Source: Streptomyces sp. NRRL S-244 (GTDB lineage Bacteria; Actinomycetota; Actinomycetes; Streptomycetales; Streptomycetaceae). From it: DNA of 64,000 bases. The first letter of the stretch is position 1; every line of letters starts with the position of its first letter. The DNA lies in contig NZ_JOCX01000008.1 in assembly GCF_000717915.1 (NCBI RefSeq), forward strand, positions 62,001 through 126,000, read 5' to 3'. Made by a program: the position numbers and the translations under genes. This document shows positions 16,337 through 26,533 of this stretch, in pieces. Under the pieces are notes generated by a model that was not told the origin of the DNA, ran no database searches, and was given only the letters and a program-made list of their open reading frames with translations.

Positions 16337-17827
16337 TCACGAGCCGTTCAGCCGGTTCGCCGCTCCCACCGCGCGCAGTACGGCGGCCGCCTTGTTGCGG
16401 CACTCCCTGTCCTCCAGCTCGGGCACCGAATCCGCGACGACTCCGGCGCCCGCCTGGACGTACGCCGTGCCGTCGCGCAGCAGCGCCGTGCGGATGGCGA
16501 TGGCCGTGTCGGAGTCACCGGCGAAGTCGAGGTAGCCCACGCAGCCGCCGTACAGGCCGCGCCGGGAGGGCTCCAGCTCCTCGATGATCTGCATGGCGCG
16601 CGGCTTGGGCGCGCCCGAGAGGGTGCCCGCCGGGAAGCAGGCGGTCAGCACGTCGAAGGCGGTGCGGCCCTCGGCGACCCGGCCGGTGACGGTGGAGACG
16701 ATGTGCATGACGTGCGAGTACCGCTCGATCGACATGAAGTCGACGACCTCGACCGATCCCGGCTCGCAGACCCGGCCCAGGTCGTTGCGGCCCAGGTCGA
16801 CGAGCATCAGGTGCTCGGCGCGCTCCTTGGGGTCGGCCAGCAGCTCCTCGGCGAGCTCGTGGTCCTCCTGCGGCGTGGCCCCGCGGTGGCGGGTGCCGGC
16901 GATCGGGTGGACCATGGCCCGGCCGTCCTCGACCTTGACCAGGGCCTCGGGGCTGGACCCGACGACGTCGAAGCCGTTCTCGAAGCGGAACAGGTACATG
17001 TACGGGGACGGGTTGGTGGCCCGCAGCACCCGGTAGACGTCCAGCGCGGAGGCCTTGCAGGGGGTCTCGAACCGCTGCGAGGGCACCACCTGGAAGGCCT
17101 CGCCGGCCCGGATCCGCTCCTTGATGTCCTCGACGGCCTCCTGGTACTTCTCCCCGCCCCACAGCGCCGAGAACTCCGGCAACTCGGAGGCGGGCAGCGG
17201 GGTGGGCGTGTACGGGGCGGGCCGCGCGAGGTCGGCCTCCATCGCGTCGAGCCGGGCCACCGCGTCCGCGTACGCCTCGTCCACGCCGGTGTCGAGGTCG
17301 TTGTGGTTGATGGCGTTGGCGATGAGCTGGACCGTGCCGTCCCAGTGGTCCATGACCGCCAGGTCCGAGGTGAGCAGCATGGTCAGCTCGGGCAGCCGCA
17401 GGTCGTCGGAGGTGTGCTCGCCGATGCGTTCCAGGCGGCGCACGATGTCGTAGCCGAGGTAGCCGACCATGCCGCCGGTGAAGGGCGGCATGCCCGCGGC
17501 GAGGTCGCGGGGGGTGTGCAGGGCCTGGACGGTGGCGCGCAGGGCGTCGAGCGGGTCGCCGTCGGTGGGGACGCCGACGGGCGGGGTCCCGATCCAGTGC
17601 GCGCGGCCGTCGCGGACGGTCAGCGTGGAGGCGCTGCGGACGCCGACGAAGGAGTAGCGGGACCAGGAGCGGCCGTTCTCGGCGGACTCCAGGAGGAAGG
17701 TGCCCGGGCGTTCGGCGGCCAGCTTGCGGTAGAGCCCGACGGGGGTGTCACCGTCGGCCAGGAGCTTGCGGCTCACGGGGATGACGCGGCGGTCCGCCGC
17801 GAGCTTGCGGAACGTCTCAAGATCCAT
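16337..17827 (-). CDS. trpE: Anthranilate synthase component I
   Basis: TrpE converts chorismate to anthranilate, using ammonia from TrpG. The 496-aa protein has the full chorismate-binding domain: [68 protein letters not shown], and the C-terminal [23 protein letters not shown] and [12 protein letters not shown]. The ATG at 17827 follows TAGGTAGGG. It lies 19 bp after hisI, so the first committed Trp gene is cotranscribed with a histidine gene. No trpG or trpD is in the window, as expected for the scattered streptomycete pathway. Confidence 0.97.
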   Translation of the reverse strand: MDLETFRKLAADRRVIPVSRKLLADGDTPVGLYRKLAAERPGTFLLESAENGRSWSRYSFVGVRSASTLTVRDGRAHWIGTPPVGVPTDGDPLDALRATVQALHTPRDLAAGMPPFTGGMVGYLGYDIVRRLERIGEHTSDDLRLPELTMLLTSDLAVMDHWDGTVQLIANAINHNDLDTGVDEAYADAVARLDAMEADLARPAPYTPTPLPASELPEFSALWGGEKYQEAVEDIKERIRAGEAFQVVPSQRFETPCKASALDVYRVLRATNPSPYMYLFRFENGFDVVGSSPEALVKVEDGRAMVHPIAGTRHRGATPQEDHELAEELLADPKERAEHLMLVDLGRNDLGRVCEPGSVEVVDFMSIERYSHVMHIVSTVTGRVAEGRTAFDVLTACFPAGTLSGAPKPRAMQIIEELEPSRRGLYGGCVGYLDFAGDSDTAIAIRTALLRDGTAYVQAGAGVVADSVPELEDRECRNKAAAVLRAVGAANRLNGS

Positions 17828-17846
17828 GGGGTGGGACCCTACCTAC

Positions 17847-18200
17847 CTATTCGGCCAGCGGAAGGACATCGGCGTCGAAGCACGTACGGGCGCCCGTGTG
17901 GCAGGCGGCGCCGACCTGGTCGACCTTGACCAGGAGGGTGTCGGCGTCGCAGTCGAGGGCGACGGACTTCACGTGCTGGAAGTGGCCGGACGTATCCCCC
18001 TTCACCCAGTACTCCTGGCGGCTGCGGGACCAGTACGTGCAGCGGCCGGTGGTCAGGGTGCGGTGCAAGGCCTCGTCGTCCATCCAGCCGAGCATGAGCA
18101 CCTCACCGGTGTCGTACTGCTGGGCGATGGCCGGGACCAGACCGTCGGCGGAGCGCTTGAGCCGGGCGGCGATGGCGGGATCGAGGGAGGACGTACTCAT
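17847..18200 (-). CDS. hisI: Phosphoribosyl-AMP cyclohydrolase
   Basis: HisI opens the purine ring of PR-AMP, the third step of histidine synthesis, and needs Zn and Mg. The 117-aa protein has the family block [38 protein letters not shown], then [21 protein letters not shown] with the metal-binding Asp and Cys residues. No HisE domain is fused. A -10-like CACAAT (18208-18213) ends 7 nt before the ATG at 18200, so a leaderless transcript is likely; an ATG at 18209 would fall inside that box. It is cotranscribed with trpE. Confidence 0.95.
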   Translation of the reverse strand: MSTSSLDPAIAARLKRSADGLVPAIAQQYDTGEVLMLGWMDDEALHRTLTTGRCTYWSRSRQEYWVKGDTSGHFQHVKSVALDCDADTLLVKVDQVGAACHTGARTCFDADVLPLAE

Positions 18201-18280
18201 GGGGGACATTGTGCCGCGCCCGGAGGGCCGTGACCGATCACCGTCCGCCTGATGAGCGGGCAAAGCACGGCTTCCGGTCG

Positions 18281-18286
18281 TAGGGT
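18281..18286 (+). promoter_or_regulatory. -10 box for the TIGR03085 gene
   Basis: TAGGGT is 7 nt upstream of the ATG at 18294, which suggests a leaderless mRNA. No convincing -35 is seen. Confidence 0.4.
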
Positions 18287-18293
18287 GGCCCCC

Positions 18294-18926
18294 ATGTCTA
18301 CCCATGCGAAGCGCGAACGCCTGCTGCTGGCGGACCTGTTGGAGGCCGTGGGGCCCGAGGCGCCGACGCTGTGCGACGGCTGGCGGGCCCGGGAACTGGC
18401 GGCGCACGTGGTGGTCCGGGAGCGCCGCCCGGACGCGGCGGGCGGCCTGCTCCTGAACGTCCTGAAGGACCGGCTGGACAAGGCGATGGCCGAGTACACG
18501 GCCAAGCCCTACGAGGAACTGATCCAGCTGATCCGGACCGGCCCGCCGAAGATGTCCCTGTACGCGCTGAAGCAGATCGACGAGGCGGCCAACGCGGTGG
18601 AGTTCTACGTCCACGCCGAGGACGTACGGCGCGCCCAGCCCGACTGGTCGCCGCGCACGCTGGACCCGGTGTTCTCGGACGCCCTGTGGGCGCGCCTGGA
18701 GAAGCTGGCCCGGCTGACGGGCCGCCGCTCACCGGTGGGCCTGGTGCTGCGCCGCCCGAACGGCCAGACGGCGGTGGCGCACAAGGGCACCCCGGTGGTG
18801 ACGGTCACCGGCGAGCCGGGCGAACTGACCCTCTTCTGCTTCGGCCGCCAGGACGCGGCCGCGGTGGAACTGGACGGCCCGAAGGAGGCCGTCGCCAAGC
18901 TGACGGTGGCCAAGCTCGGCATTTAG
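18294..18926 (+). CDS. TIGR03085-family (DinB-like) metal-binding protein
   Basis: A 210-aa protein divergent from hisI. The N-terminal half is a DinB-type helical bundle with [20 protein letters not shown] and [19 protein letters not shown], whose His would bind metal together with a later His ([11 protein letters not shown]). Related proteins are mycothiol-dependent isomerases or transferases, but this subfamily has no proven reaction. The C-terminal 70 residues form a separate beta-rich part. The start ATG has no ribosome site and is probably leaderless. Confidence 0.82.
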   Translation: MSTHAKRERLLLADLLEAVGPEAPTLCDGWRARELAAHVVVRERRPDAAGGLLLNVLKDRLDKAMAEYTAKPYEELIQLIRTGPPKMSLYALKQIDEAANAVEFYVHAEDVRRAQPDWSPRTLDPVFSDALWARLEKLARLTGRRSPVGLVLRRPNGQTAVAHKGTPVVTVTGEPGELTLFCFGRQDAAAVELDGPKEAVAKLTVAKLGI

Positions 18927-18932
18927 ACACGG

Positions 18933-18971
18933 CCTGGGGGTGCCCGGCGATCAGGCCGGACACCCCTCAGG
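18933..18971. terminator. Bidirectional terminator
   Basis: CCTGGGGGTGCCCGG pairs with CCGGACACCCCTCAGG, with one bulge and one mismatch. It lies between the convergent stops at 18926 and 18972. Confidence 0.75.
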
Positions 18972-19727
18972 TCAGCGGACCGGGTGGCCAGCCTCGCGCA
19001 GGGCGCCCTTGACCTGGCCGATCCGCAGATCGCCGAAGTGGAACACCGAGGCGGCGAGCACCGCGTCGGCGCCGGCCGCGATCGCCGGGGCGAAGTGCTC
19101 CAGCCGCCCGGCGCCGCCCGAGGCGATCACCGGCACCGTGACGTGCTTGCGCACGGCCGCGATCATCTCGGTGTCGTACCCGTCCTTCGTGCCGTCCGCG
19201 TCCATCGAGTTCAGCAGGATCTCCCCGGCGCCGAGCTCGGCCGCCCGGTGCGCCCACTCGATCGCGTCCATGCCGGTGCCCTGGCGGCCACCGTGCGTGG
19301 TGACCTCGAAGGAGCCGGTGGCGGTGCGCCGGGCGTCCACGGACAGCACGAGCACCTGCCGCCCGAAGCGCTCCGCGATCTCCCGGATCAGCTCGGGCCG
19401 CGCGATGGCGGCGGTGTTCACGCCGACCTTGTCCGCGCCGGCCCGCAGCAGCTTGTCCACGTCCTCCGCGGTGCGGACGCCGCCGCCCACGGTCAGCGGG
19501 ATGAACACCTGCTCGGCGGTCCGCCGGACCACGTCGTACGTGGTCTCGCGGTTCCCGGACGACGCGGTGATGTCGAGGAAGGTCAGCTCGTCGGCGCCCT
19601 CGGCGTCGTACAGCTTGGCCATCTCCACCGGGTCGCCGGCGTCCCGCAGGTTCTGGAAGTTGACGCCCTTGACGACGCGGCCGTTGTCCACGTCGAGGCA
19701 GGGGATCACTCGTACGGCGAGGGTCAT
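18972..19727 (-). CDS. hisF: Imidazole glycerol phosphate synthase, cyclase subunit
   Basis: HisF uses ammonia from HisH to cyclise PRFAR to imidazole glycerol phosphate and AICAR. The 251-aa barrel has D12 in [15 protein letters not shown] and D131 in VLSVDARR, the two catalytic aspartates, plus [13 protein letters not shown] and ASGGAG phosphate loops. It is the last gene of the his operon, and its ATG overlaps the ridA stop. Confidence 0.97.
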   Translation of the reverse strand: MTLAVRVIPCLDVDNGRVVKGVNFQNLRDAGDPVEMAKLYDAEGADELTFLDITASSGNRETTYDVVRRTAEQVFIPLTVGGGVRTAEDVDKLLRAGADKVGVNTAAIARPELIREIAERFGRQVLVLSVDARRTATGSFEVTTHGGRQGTGMDAIEWAHRAAELGAGEILLNSMDADGTKDGYDTEMIAAVRKHVTVPVIASGGAGRLEHFAPAIAAGADAVLAASVFHFGDLRIGQVKGALREAGHPVR

Positions 19728-20167
19728 GCGGATGCCTCCTGCACCGGGCCGTACGCCTCGACCTCGACCTCGACGACCATGCTGGGGTCGACGAAGCCGG
19801 AGACGATGATCATGGATGCGGCGGGGCGGACGGAGTCGAACAGCTCCTTGTGGGCGCGGCCCACGTCCTCCACGTCCCGGGCGTGCGTGAGGTACATCCG
19901 GGTGCGGACCACGTGCTCGGGGCCGAGACCGGCCTGGGCGAGGGCCTTGAAGGCGACGCCGAAGGCGCCCACGGCCTGGTCGTACGGGCCGTTGGCGTCG
20001 GCGGCGGTGCAGCCGGAGACCAGGACGAGGCCGTTCGGGAGCTGCACGGCGCGCGAGTAGCCGATGACGTCCTCGTAGGCGCCGCCGGAGGAGATGCGGC
20101 GCACTTCGCCGGCGCCGGAGCCCGGGCCGGAGACCGGGCCGGAGCCGAAGTCGGAGGAGCTGCTCAT
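19724..20167 (-). CDS. RidA/YjgF family protein
   Basis: 147 aa with the trimeric RidA fold: [45 protein letters not shown] and the late [18 protein letters not shown]. RidA proteins hydrolyse reactive enamine or imine intermediates made by PLP enzymes. About 25 Ser/Gly-rich residues precede the fold. It lies between priA and hisF with 4-bp overlaps at both ends, so it is part of the his operon. The specific arginine of canonical RidA appears as RTRMYL. Its role here is probably metabolite damage control, by inference. Confidence 0.88.
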   Translation of the reverse strand: MSSSSDFGSGPVSGPGSGAGEVRRISSGGAYEDVIGYSRAVQLPNGLVLVSGCTAADANGPYDQAVGAFGVAFKALAQAGLGPEHVVRTRMYLTHARDVEDVGRAHKELFDSVRPAASMIIVSGFVDPSMVVEVEVEAYGPVQEASA

Positions 20168-20895
20168 GCGGAGACCACCTTCAGGGCTTCTTCCAGGGTG
20201 AAGGCCTTCGCGTACAGGGCCTTGCCGACGATCGCGCCCTCGACGCCCTGCGGCACCAGCCCGGACAGCGCCCGCAGGTCGTCCAGCGAGGAGATGCCGC
20301 CGGAGGCCACGACCGGCCGGTCGGTGGCGGCGCAGACGTTCTTCAGCAGTTCCAGGTTGGGCCCGGTCAGCGTGCCGTCCTTGCCGATGTCGGTGACGAC
20401 GTACCGGGCGCAGCCCTCGGAGTCCAGGCGCGCGAGGGTCTCGTAGAGGTCCCCGCCCTCGCTGGTCCAGCCGCGGCCCTTGAGCGTCGTACCGCGTACG
20501 TCGAGCCCGACCGCGATCCTGTCGCCGTGCTCGGCGATGGCCTTGGCGGCCCACTCGGGGGTCTCCAGGGCGGCGGTGCCGAGGTTGACGCGGGTGCAGC
20601 CGGTGGCGAGGGCCGCGGCGAGCGAGGCGTCGTCGCGGATGCCGCCGGACAGCTCGACCTTGATGTCCATGGCGCCGGTGATCTCGGCGACGAGCGCGCG
20701 GTTGTCGCCGGTGCCGAAGGCGGCGTCGAGGTCGACGAGGTGGAGCCACTCGGCGCCGGAGGCCTGCCAGGCGAGGGCGGCCTGGAGCGGGGACCCGTAG
20801 GAGGTCTCGCTGCCGGACACGCCGTGCACGAGGCGGACGGCCTGGCCGTCACGGACGTCGACGGCAGGCAGCAGTTCGAGCTTGCTGGCGGTCAT
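20164..20895 (-). CDS. priA: Phosphoribosyl isomerase A (dual HisA/TrpF)
   Basis: The 243-aa barrel has the HisA pattern: [18 protein letters not shown] with catalytic D13, [55 protein letters not shown] and VASGGISS. Actinobacterial PriA isomerises both ProFAR (His) and PRA (Trp), and no trpF is seen near either cluster here. The ATG at 20895 shares one base with the hisH stop (TGATG). Dual function is inferred from the lineage and the missing trpF. Confidence 0.95.
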   Translation of the reverse strand: MTASKLELLPAVDVRDGQAVRLVHGVSGSETSYGSPLQAALAWQASGAEWLHLVDLDAAFGTGDNRALVAEITGAMDIKVELSGGIRDDASLAAALATGCTRVNLGTAALETPEWAAKAIAEHGDRIAVGLDVRGTTLKGRGWTSEGGDLYETLARLDSEGCARYVVTDIGKDGTLTGPNLELLKNVCAATDRPVVASGGISSLDDLRALSGLVPQGVEGAIVGKALYAKAFTLEEALKVVSA

Positions 20896-21545
20896 CAGAG
20901 GGTCTCGATCCAGTTGGTGAGGAGCTGGGCGCCGGCGTCGCCGGACTTCTCGGGGTGGAACTGGGTCGCCCACAGGGCCCCGTTCTCCACCGCCGCGACG
21001 AAGGGCTCGCCGTGGGTGGCCCAGGTGACCTTGGGGGCGCGGATCACCGGGTTGGTGACCTCCAGGCTCCAGTCGCGCACGGCGTACGAGTGCACGAAGT
21101 AGAAGCGGGCCTCGTCGTCCAGGCCCTTGAAGGCCTGGCTGTCGGCGGGGGCGTCCACGGTGTTCCAGCCCATGTGGGGCACGATCGGGGCGCGCAGCGG
21201 CTCGACGGTGCCGGGCCACTCGTCGAGGCCCTCCGTCTCCACGCCGTGCTCGATGCCGCGCTCGAAGAGGATCTGCATGCCGACGCAGATGCCCATGACC
21301 GGCCGCCCGCCGGAGAGCCGGCGGCCGATGATCCAGTCGCCGCGGGCGTCCTTGAGCCCCTGCATGCAGGCCGAGAAGGCCCCGACACCGGGCACGAGCA
21401 GCCCGTCGGCGTCCATGGCCTTGTCGTAGTCGCGGGTGATCTCGACGTCCGCCCCGACCCGCGCCAGCGCGCGCTCGGCGGAACGTACGTTTCCGAAGCC
21501 GTAGTCGAAGACCACGACCGTCTTGGTCGGACGGGCTGCGCTCAT
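20895..21545 (-). CDS. hisH: Imidazole glycerol phosphate synthase, glutaminase subunit
   Basis: HisH supplies ammonia to HisF. The 216-aa class I amidotransferase has the nucleophile C87 in [11 protein letters not shown], the oxyanion strand VPGVGAF, and the catalytic His-x-Glu in [10 protein letters not shown] near the C-terminus. The start ATG at 21545 overlaps the small membrane gene upstream (ATGA); 14 further codons upstream are open but lack similarity. It is coupled to priA downstream. Confidence 0.97.
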   Translation of the reverse strand: MSAARPTKTVVVFDYGFGNVRSAERALARVGADVEITRDYDKAMDADGLLVPGVGAFSACMQGLKDARGDWIIGRRLSGGRPVMGICVGMQILFERGIEHGVETEGLDEWPGTVEPLRAPIVPHMGWNTVDAPADSQAFKGLDDEARFYFVHSYAVRDWSLEVTNPVIRAPKVTWATHGEPFVAAVENGALWATQFHPEKSGDAGAQLLTNWIETL

Positions 21546-21709
21546 TCCCAAATTCCCTGGATTCGCAGGACTCCGGCGGCGAGGCACATCGCGGAGCCGA
21601 TGGCGAGCAGGATGACGACCGATGCGGGCATCTTCTGCTTCTGGAAGGAGTAGACGCCGCCGGCCAGGAAGAGGCCGACGACGATCAGGATGGTGTTCAG
21701 GCCGTTCAC
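21542..21709 (-). CDS. 55-aa membrane peptide inside the his operon
   Basis: A 55-residue protein from a GTG directly after the hisB stop (2-bp gap), overlapping hisH by 4 bp. It reads [20 protein letters not shown], a short basic loop FQKQKMPAS, then a second hydrophobic segment [20 protein letters not shown], that is, two membrane helices in a hairpin. The tight coupling on both sides argues that it is translated. I recall similar short genes at this place in other streptomycetes, but no function is known. Confidence 0.7.
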   Translation of the reverse strand: MNGLNTILIVVGLFLAGGVYSFQKQKMPASVVILLAIGSAMCLAAGVLRIQGIWE

Positions 21710-21711
21710 GG

Positions 21712-22305
21712 CTAGAGGGCGCCCTTCGTGGAGGGCAGGATTCCGGCGGCGCGCGGGTCGAACTCGGCGGCGTAGCGCAGGGCGCGGGCCAGGGCCTTGA
21801 ACTGGCACTCCACGATGTGGTGGGCGTTGCGGCCGTACGGGACGTGGATGTGCAGGGCGATCTGGGCCTGGGCGACGAAGGACTCGAAGATGTGCCGGGT
21901 CATCGTCGTGTCGTACTCGCCGATCATCGGCGCCATGTTCTCGGGCTCGGTGTGCACGAGGTACGGGCGGCCGGACAGGTCGACGGTCACCTGGGCGAGG
22001 GACTCGTCGAGCGGCACCGTGCAGTTGCCGAAGCGGTAGATGCCGACCTTGTCGCCGAGGGCCTGCTTGAAGGCGGCGCCGAGCGCGAGCGCGGTGTCCT
22101 CGATGGTGTGGTGACTGTCGATGTGCAGGTCGCCGTCCGTCTTGACCGTGAGGTCGAAGAGGCCGTGGCGGCCGAGCTGGTCGAGCATGTGGTCGTAGAA
22201 GCCCACGCCCGTCGAGACGTCGACCTTGCCGGTGCCGTCGAGGTTTATCTCGACGAGGACCGAGGTCTCCTTCGTGGTCCGTTCGACCCGTCCGATGCGG
22301 CTCAT
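21712..22305 (-). CDS. hisB: Imidazoleglycerol-phosphate dehydratase
   Basis: HisB removes water from imidazole glycerol phosphate and uses Mn. The 197-aa protein is the dehydratase alone, without the phosphatase domain of enterobacterial HisB. It carries the metal-binding repeats [37 protein letters not shown] [17 protein letters not shown], and FFESF-like IFESFVAQA. The ATG at 22305 overlaps the hisC stop. Confidence 0.97.
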   Translation of the reverse strand: MSRIGRVERTTKETSVLVEINLDGTGKVDVSTGVGFYDHMLDQLGRHGLFDLTVKTDGDLHIDSHHTIEDTALALGAAFKQALGDKVGIYRFGNCTVPLDESLAQVTVDLSGRPYLVHTEPENMAPMIGEYDTTMTRHIFESFVAQAQIALHIHVPYGRNAHHIVECQFKALARALRYAAEFDPRAAGILPSTKGAL

Positions 22306-23426
22306 GCGTGCTGCTCCTTCTTCAGTGCGCGAACCGCTTCCAGGAACGCGTCGTTCTCGGCCGGGGTGCCGGCGGTGACCCGCAGCCAGCCCGGTACGCC
22401 GTTGTCCCTGACCAGGACACCCTGGTCGAGGATCTTCTGCCAGGCGGTGTGCGAGTCCTCGAACTTCCCGAACTGGATGAAGTTCGCGTCGGACTCGGTG
22501 ACCTCGTACCCGATGGCCCGCAGCTCGGTGACCAGGCGGTCCCGCTCGGCCTTGAGCTGTTCGACGTAGCCGAGCAGGGTGTCGGTGTGCTCCAGGGCGG
22601 CCAGCGCGGTCGCCTGGGTGACGGCCGACAGGTGGTACGGCAGGCGTACGAGCTGGACGGCGTCGACCACGGCCGGGTGCGCGGCCAGGTAGCCCAGGCG
22701 CAGCCCGGCGGCGCCGAAGGCCTTGGACATGGTCCGGGAGACCACCAGGTTCGGCCGGCCCTCGATCAGCGGCAGGAGCGAGTCCCGGTGGCTGAACTCC
22801 ACGTACGCCTCGTCCACGACGACGAGGGAGGGCTTGGCCGCCTGCGCGGCCTCGTAGAGCGCGAGGACGGTCTCCGCCTCGACCGCGGTACCCGTGGGGT
22901 TGTTGGGCGAGGTGATGAAGACGACGTCGGGTGCGTTCTCGGCGATGGCCTGCTCGGCCGCCTCCACGTCGATGGTGAAGTCCTCGCGGCGCGGGCCGGA
23001 GATCCAGCCCGTTCCGGTGCCGCGCGCGATCAGCGCGTGCATGGAGTACGAGGGCTCGAAGCCGATCGCGGTCCGCCCGGGCCCGCCGAAGGTCTGCAGC
23101 AGCTGCTGGATGACCTCGTTGGAGCCGTTGGCGGCCCATACGTTCTCCATCGCGACCGGGTGCTTGCCGGTGCGGGTGAGGTACGCGGCCAGCTCGGTCC
23201 GCAGCTCGACCGCGTCCCGGTCGGGGTAGCGGTTGAGGGTGCGGGCGGCCGCGGCGACTCGCTCGGCGATGCGCTGCACCAGCTCCTCGGGGAGCTCGTA
23301 CGGGTTCTCGTTGGTGTTCAGCTGGACGGGCACGTCGAGCTGCGGGGCGCCGTACGGGGTCTTGCCGCGCAGCTCGTCCCGGATGGGGAGTTCGTCCCAG
23401 GGGGACAGGGAGTTGTTGCCGGTCAT
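22302..23426 (-). CDS. hisC: Histidinol-phosphate aminotransferase
   Basis: HisC transaminates imidazole acetol phosphate to histidinol phosphate with PLP. The 374-aa protein has [11 protein letters not shown] (residues 36-46), [40 protein letters not shown], and the PLP lysine K235 in SRTMSKAFG, with R in [12 protein letters not shown] binding substrate. It overlaps hisD by 4 bp and hisB by 4 bp. Confidence 0.97.
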   Translation of the reverse strand: MTGNNSLSPWDELPIRDELRGKTPYGAPQLDVPVQLNTNENPYELPEELVQRIAERVAAAARTLNRYPDRDAVELRTELAAYLTRTGKHPVAMENVWAANGSNEVIQQLLQTFGGPGRTAIGFEPSYSMHALIARGTGTGWISGPRREDFTIDVEAAEQAIAENAPDVVFITSPNNPTGTAVEAETVLALYEAAQAAKPSLVVVDEAYVEFSHRDSLLPLIEGRPNLVVSRTMSKAFGAAGLRLGYLAAHPAVVDAVQLVRLPYHLSAVTQATALAALEHTDTLLGYVEQLKAERDRLVTELRAIGYEVTESDANFIQFGKFEDSHTAWQKILDQGVLVRDNGVPGWLRVTAGTPAENDAFLEAVRALKKEQHA

Positions 23427-24745
23427 GCCTGCGGGACCTTCCAGCCGAAGCGCGCCTTGAGGGCCGCGCCGTGCGCCGGCAGGTCCTCGGCCTCGGCCAG
23501 CGTCACCACGTGGTGGGTGACCTCGGCGAGGGCGTCGCGCGTGTAGTCGACGATGTGGATGCCGCGCAGGAAGGACTGCACGGACAGGCCGGAGGAGTGG
23601 CAGGCGCAGCCGCCGGTGGGGAGCACGTGGTTCGACCCGGCGCAGTAGTCGCCGAGCGAGACGGGGGCCCACGGGCCGACGAAGATCGCGCCGGCGTTGC
23701 GTACGCGGGCGGCCCAGGCCGCGGCGTCGGCGGTCTGGATCTCCAGGTGCTCGGCGCCGTACGCGTCGACGACCTTGAGGCCGTCCTCCAGGCTGTCGAC
23801 CAGCACGATCGCGGACTGCTTGCCCGCGAGCGCCGGCTTGATCCGGTCCTCGACGTGCTTGGTGGCCGCGACCTGCGGCTCCAGCTCCTTCTCGACGGCG
23901 TCCGCGAGCTCGGCGCAGTCCGTGACGAGCACGGCGGCGGCGAGCGGGTCGTGCTCGGCCTGGCTGATCAGGTCGGCGGCGACGTGCACCGGGTCGGCCG
24001 TGGAGTCCGCGAGGACCGCGATCTCGGTCGGGCCGGCCTCGGTGTCGATGCCGATCTTCCCGGTGAAGTAGCGCTTGGCGGCGGCGACCCAGATGTTGCC
24101 GGGGCCGGTGACCATGTTGACCGGGAGGCAGTCCTCCGTGCCGTACGCGAACATCGCGACGGCGACGGCCCCGCCGGCCGCGTACACCTCGTCCACGCCG
24201 AGCAGCGCGCACGCGGCGAGGATCGTCGGGTGCGGAAGGCCCCCGAATTCCTTCTGCGGCGGGGACGCGAGCGCGATCGACTCGACGCCCGCCTCCTGCG
24301 CCGGTACGACGTTCATGACGACGGAGGACGGGTACACGGAGCGGCCGCCCGGGGCGTACAGGCCCACGCGCTCGACCGGAACCCACTTCTCGGTCACGGT
24401 TCCGCCGGGAACCACCTGGGTGGTGTGTTCGCTGCGGCGCTGCTCGCGGTGGACGATCCGGGCGCGCCGGATCGACTCCTCCAGCGCGGCGCGGACGGCC
24501 GGGTCGAGCTCGGCGAGGGCGGTCTTGAGCGCCTCGGCGGGGACCCTGACCTGCTCCAGGGTGACGCCGTCGAACTTCTGCGCGTACTCGATCAACGCCG
24601 CCGTTCCGCGATGATGGACGTCCTCGCAGATGGGCCGCACCTTCTCCAGGGCGGCTTCCACGTCGAACTCGGCACGGGGCAGCAGATCGCGCAGGGCGCC
24701 GCCCTCGGGGAGGGCGTCACCGCGCAGGTCGATACGAGAGATCAC
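23423..24745 (-). CDS. hisD: Histidinol dehydrogenase
   Basis: HisD performs the last two oxidations of histidine synthesis with NAD and Zn. The 440-aa protein contains [60 protein letters not shown] with the Zn His, [10 protein letters not shown], and HIVDYT. It is the first gene of the his operon. The GTG at 24745 is embedded in GGGAGGTGATC, a near-perfect ribosome-binding sequence, so the spacing is abnormal. No other start gives a conserved N-terminus. Confidence 0.96.
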   Translation of the reverse strand: MISRIDLRGDALPEGGALRDLLPRAEFDVEAALEKVRPICEDVHHRGTAALIEYAQKFDGVTLEQVRVPAEALKTALAELDPAVRAALEESIRRARIVHREQRRSEHTTQVVPGGTVTEKWVPVERVGLYAPGGRSVYPSSVVMNVVPAQEAGVESIALASPPQKEFGGLPHPTILAACALLGVDEVYAAGGAVAVAMFAYGTEDCLPVNMVTGPGNIWVAAAKRYFTGKIGIDTEAGPTEIAVLADSTADPVHVAADLISQAEHDPLAAAVLVTDCAELADAVEKELEPQVAATKHVEDRIKPALAGKQSAIVLVDSLEDGLKVVDAYGAEHLEIQTADAAAWAARVRNAGAIFVGPWAPVSLGDYCAGSNHVLPTGGCACHSSGLSVQSFLRGIHIVDYTRDALAEVTHHVVTLAEAEDLPAHGAALKARFGWKVPQA

Positions 24746-24869
24746 CTCCCAATTCTCTCAGACCGTCTCCCGCCACCGTTCGCCCGTATCACTGGCTGAT
24801 ACACGCCCCGGATGTCACTGGCGCCCACTAGCGTTCCCTTACACGTATCCACAGCGGAGGGGGGCCGCC

Positions 24870-26471
24870 ATGGCGGAGCCACGGGCGGGCGAGGAGCCCG
24901 CGGATCTCACCGATCCCGAGCGCCGCATGTGGCAGGCGTACCGGACGGGCAGTGTCTGCGATCTCAGCGCCCGCGCCGCCAACGAGGACGATCCGCACGA
25001 CAGCGGGCGGACCTGGGGCGCCGGGCGCAGCGTGCGCGCGCAGGTGGTGGCGCTGCTGCTGCTCCACGGGCCGCCGCCGGTCCCGGGCCGGGTGGCGGCG
25101 CTGAAGCTGCGCGGCGTACGGATCACGGGGCGGCTCGATCTGTCGGGCGGGACGGTGCAGCCGTACGTCGAACTCCAGTCCTGTCGCTTCGACAGTGAGA
25201 TCCAGCTGTCCGAGACCCGGTTCATCACCCTGCGCATGATCAACTGCGCGATACCGCGGCTGGACGCCTCCCGGCTGCACACCGAGGGCGATCTGCACCT
25301 GCCGCGCTGCCGCGTGGCCCGCGGGATCCGGCTGACCGACGCCCAGATAGGCACCGACCTGCTGATCAGCCAGGCCGTCGTGCGGCGGGACAACAAGGGC
25401 CGGGCCATCGCCGCGGACGGGATGTCGGTCGCGCAGGACTTCCAGGGCGAGCTGCTGGAGACGGACGGGGAGGTGAGCCTGCGCGGCGCGAAGGTCGGCG
25501 TGTCGATGAACCTGCGCGGGGCGCGGCTGCGCAACCCGCACGGGCGGCGCGCGCTGAACGCCCCGCAGCTGACCGTCGAGCGGACCCTGTACCTGACCTC
25601 GATCGCCATCGACTACGTCCTCGGCGACTCCGGCTCCTCCACTCCCCCGTACGGGCTCGGCCAGACGCCCACGCGCGGGCAGCGGGCCCAGCGCTTCGAA
25701 TGCCGGGGCGGGCTGCGCCTGGACGACGGCCGCTTCGGCGACGCGGTCGACTTCTACGGCGCCCGGTTCGTCCTCGCCGAGGAGCAGGAGGTCTCGCTGC
25801 GCCGGATCCAGACGCCGGAGCTGCGGTTCGTCGGGGAGCGGCCGGAGCGGGGGCGGGTGGTGCTGTCGGGGGCGAAGGTGGTCAAGCTGGTCGACACCTC
25901 CACCAGCTGGCCCGGCCCCGGCGGGGTGTCGATGGAGGGGTTCGCGTACGAGAACCTCGCGCCCCGCGGCCACTTCCCGCTGGCCCGCCGGCTGGACTGG
26001 GTAGCGGCGGCCACTCCCGAGTACTCGCCGGAGCCGTACGAGCGGCTGGCCTCCGTACTGCGCGCCAGCGGCGAGGACGCGGACGCCCGCGAGGTGCTGC
26101 TGGCCAAGCAGCGGCGGCGCCGGGCCACCCTGCCGCCGGCGCTCAAGGCCTGGGGGTACCTCCAGGACTGGACGGTGGCCTACGGGTACCGGCCCGGCCG
26201 GGCCGCGCTGTGGATGGCGGTGCTGTGGGCGGCGGGCGCCCTGCTCTTCTCCCGGCACCAGCCGCCGCCGATCAAGGCGGACGAGCACCCGCACTGGGAC
26301 GCGTCGCTCTACGCGCTGGACCTGCTGCTCCCGGTGATCGATCTCGGTCAGGACGGCCAGTGGAAGGTGGAGGGCGGCTGGCAGTGGGGCTCGGCGGCGC
26401 TGGTCCTGCTGGGCTGGACCCTGGCGACGACGGTGGCGGCGGGAGCGTCGCGGCTGCTGCGGCGGGGGTGA
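24870..26471 (+). CDS. Large membrane protein with pentapeptide-like N-terminal repeats
   Basis: 533 aa behind GGAGGGGGG. Residues 50-400 hold loosely repeated beta-type units such as LKLRGVRITGRLDLSGGTV, LSETRFITLRMINCAI, LDASRLHTEGDLHLPRC and LRGAKVGVSMNLRGARL, which resemble degenerate pentapeptide repeats (A/C-[D/N]-L-x-x) that fold as a right-handed helix. The C-terminus has two membrane helices (GRAALWMAVLWAAGALLF and WQWGSAALVLLGWTLATT). Such proteins are often annotated as oxidoreductases, for which I see no motif. The function is unknown; a surface or scaffold role is possible. The gene is divergent from the his operon. Confidence 0.75.
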   Translation: MAEPRAGEEPADLTDPERRMWQAYRTGSVCDLSARAANEDDPHDSGRTWGAGRSVRAQVVALLLLHGPPPVPGRVAALKLRGVRITGRLDLSGGTVQPYVELQSCRFDSEIQLSETRFITLRMINCAIPRLDASRLHTEGDLHLPRCRVARGIRLTDAQIGTDLLISQAVVRRDNKGRAIAADGMSVAQDFQGELLETDGEVSLRGAKVGVSMNLRGARLRNPHGRRALNAPQLTVERTLYLTSIAIDYVLGDSGSSTPPYGLGQTPTRGQRAQRFECRGGLRLDDGRFGDAVDFYGARFVLAEEQEVSLRRIQTPELRFVGERPERGRVVLSGAKVVKLVDTSTSWPGPGGVSMEGFAYENLAPRGHFPLARRLDWVAAATPEYSPEPYERLASVLRASGEDADAREVLLAKQRRRRATLPPALKAWGYLQDWTVAYGYRPGRAALWMAVLWAAGALLFSRHQPPPIKADEHPHWDASLYALDLLLPVIDLGQDGQWKVEGGWQWGSAALVLLGWTLATTVAAGASRLLRRG

Positions 26472-26520
26472 CCGGGCAGAGCGGGAACAACGGAGGTGAC
26501 AGGCCCTGGCCCCCGGCCAC

Positions 26521-26526
26521 TACCCT
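26521..26526 (+). promoter_or_regulatory. -10 box for the LON-domain gene
   Basis: TACCCT ends 7 nt before the GTG at 26534. The GTG would then be at or next to the transcript 5' end, so a leaderless message is likely. Confidence 0.4.
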
Positions 26527-26533
26527 GTGCCTC

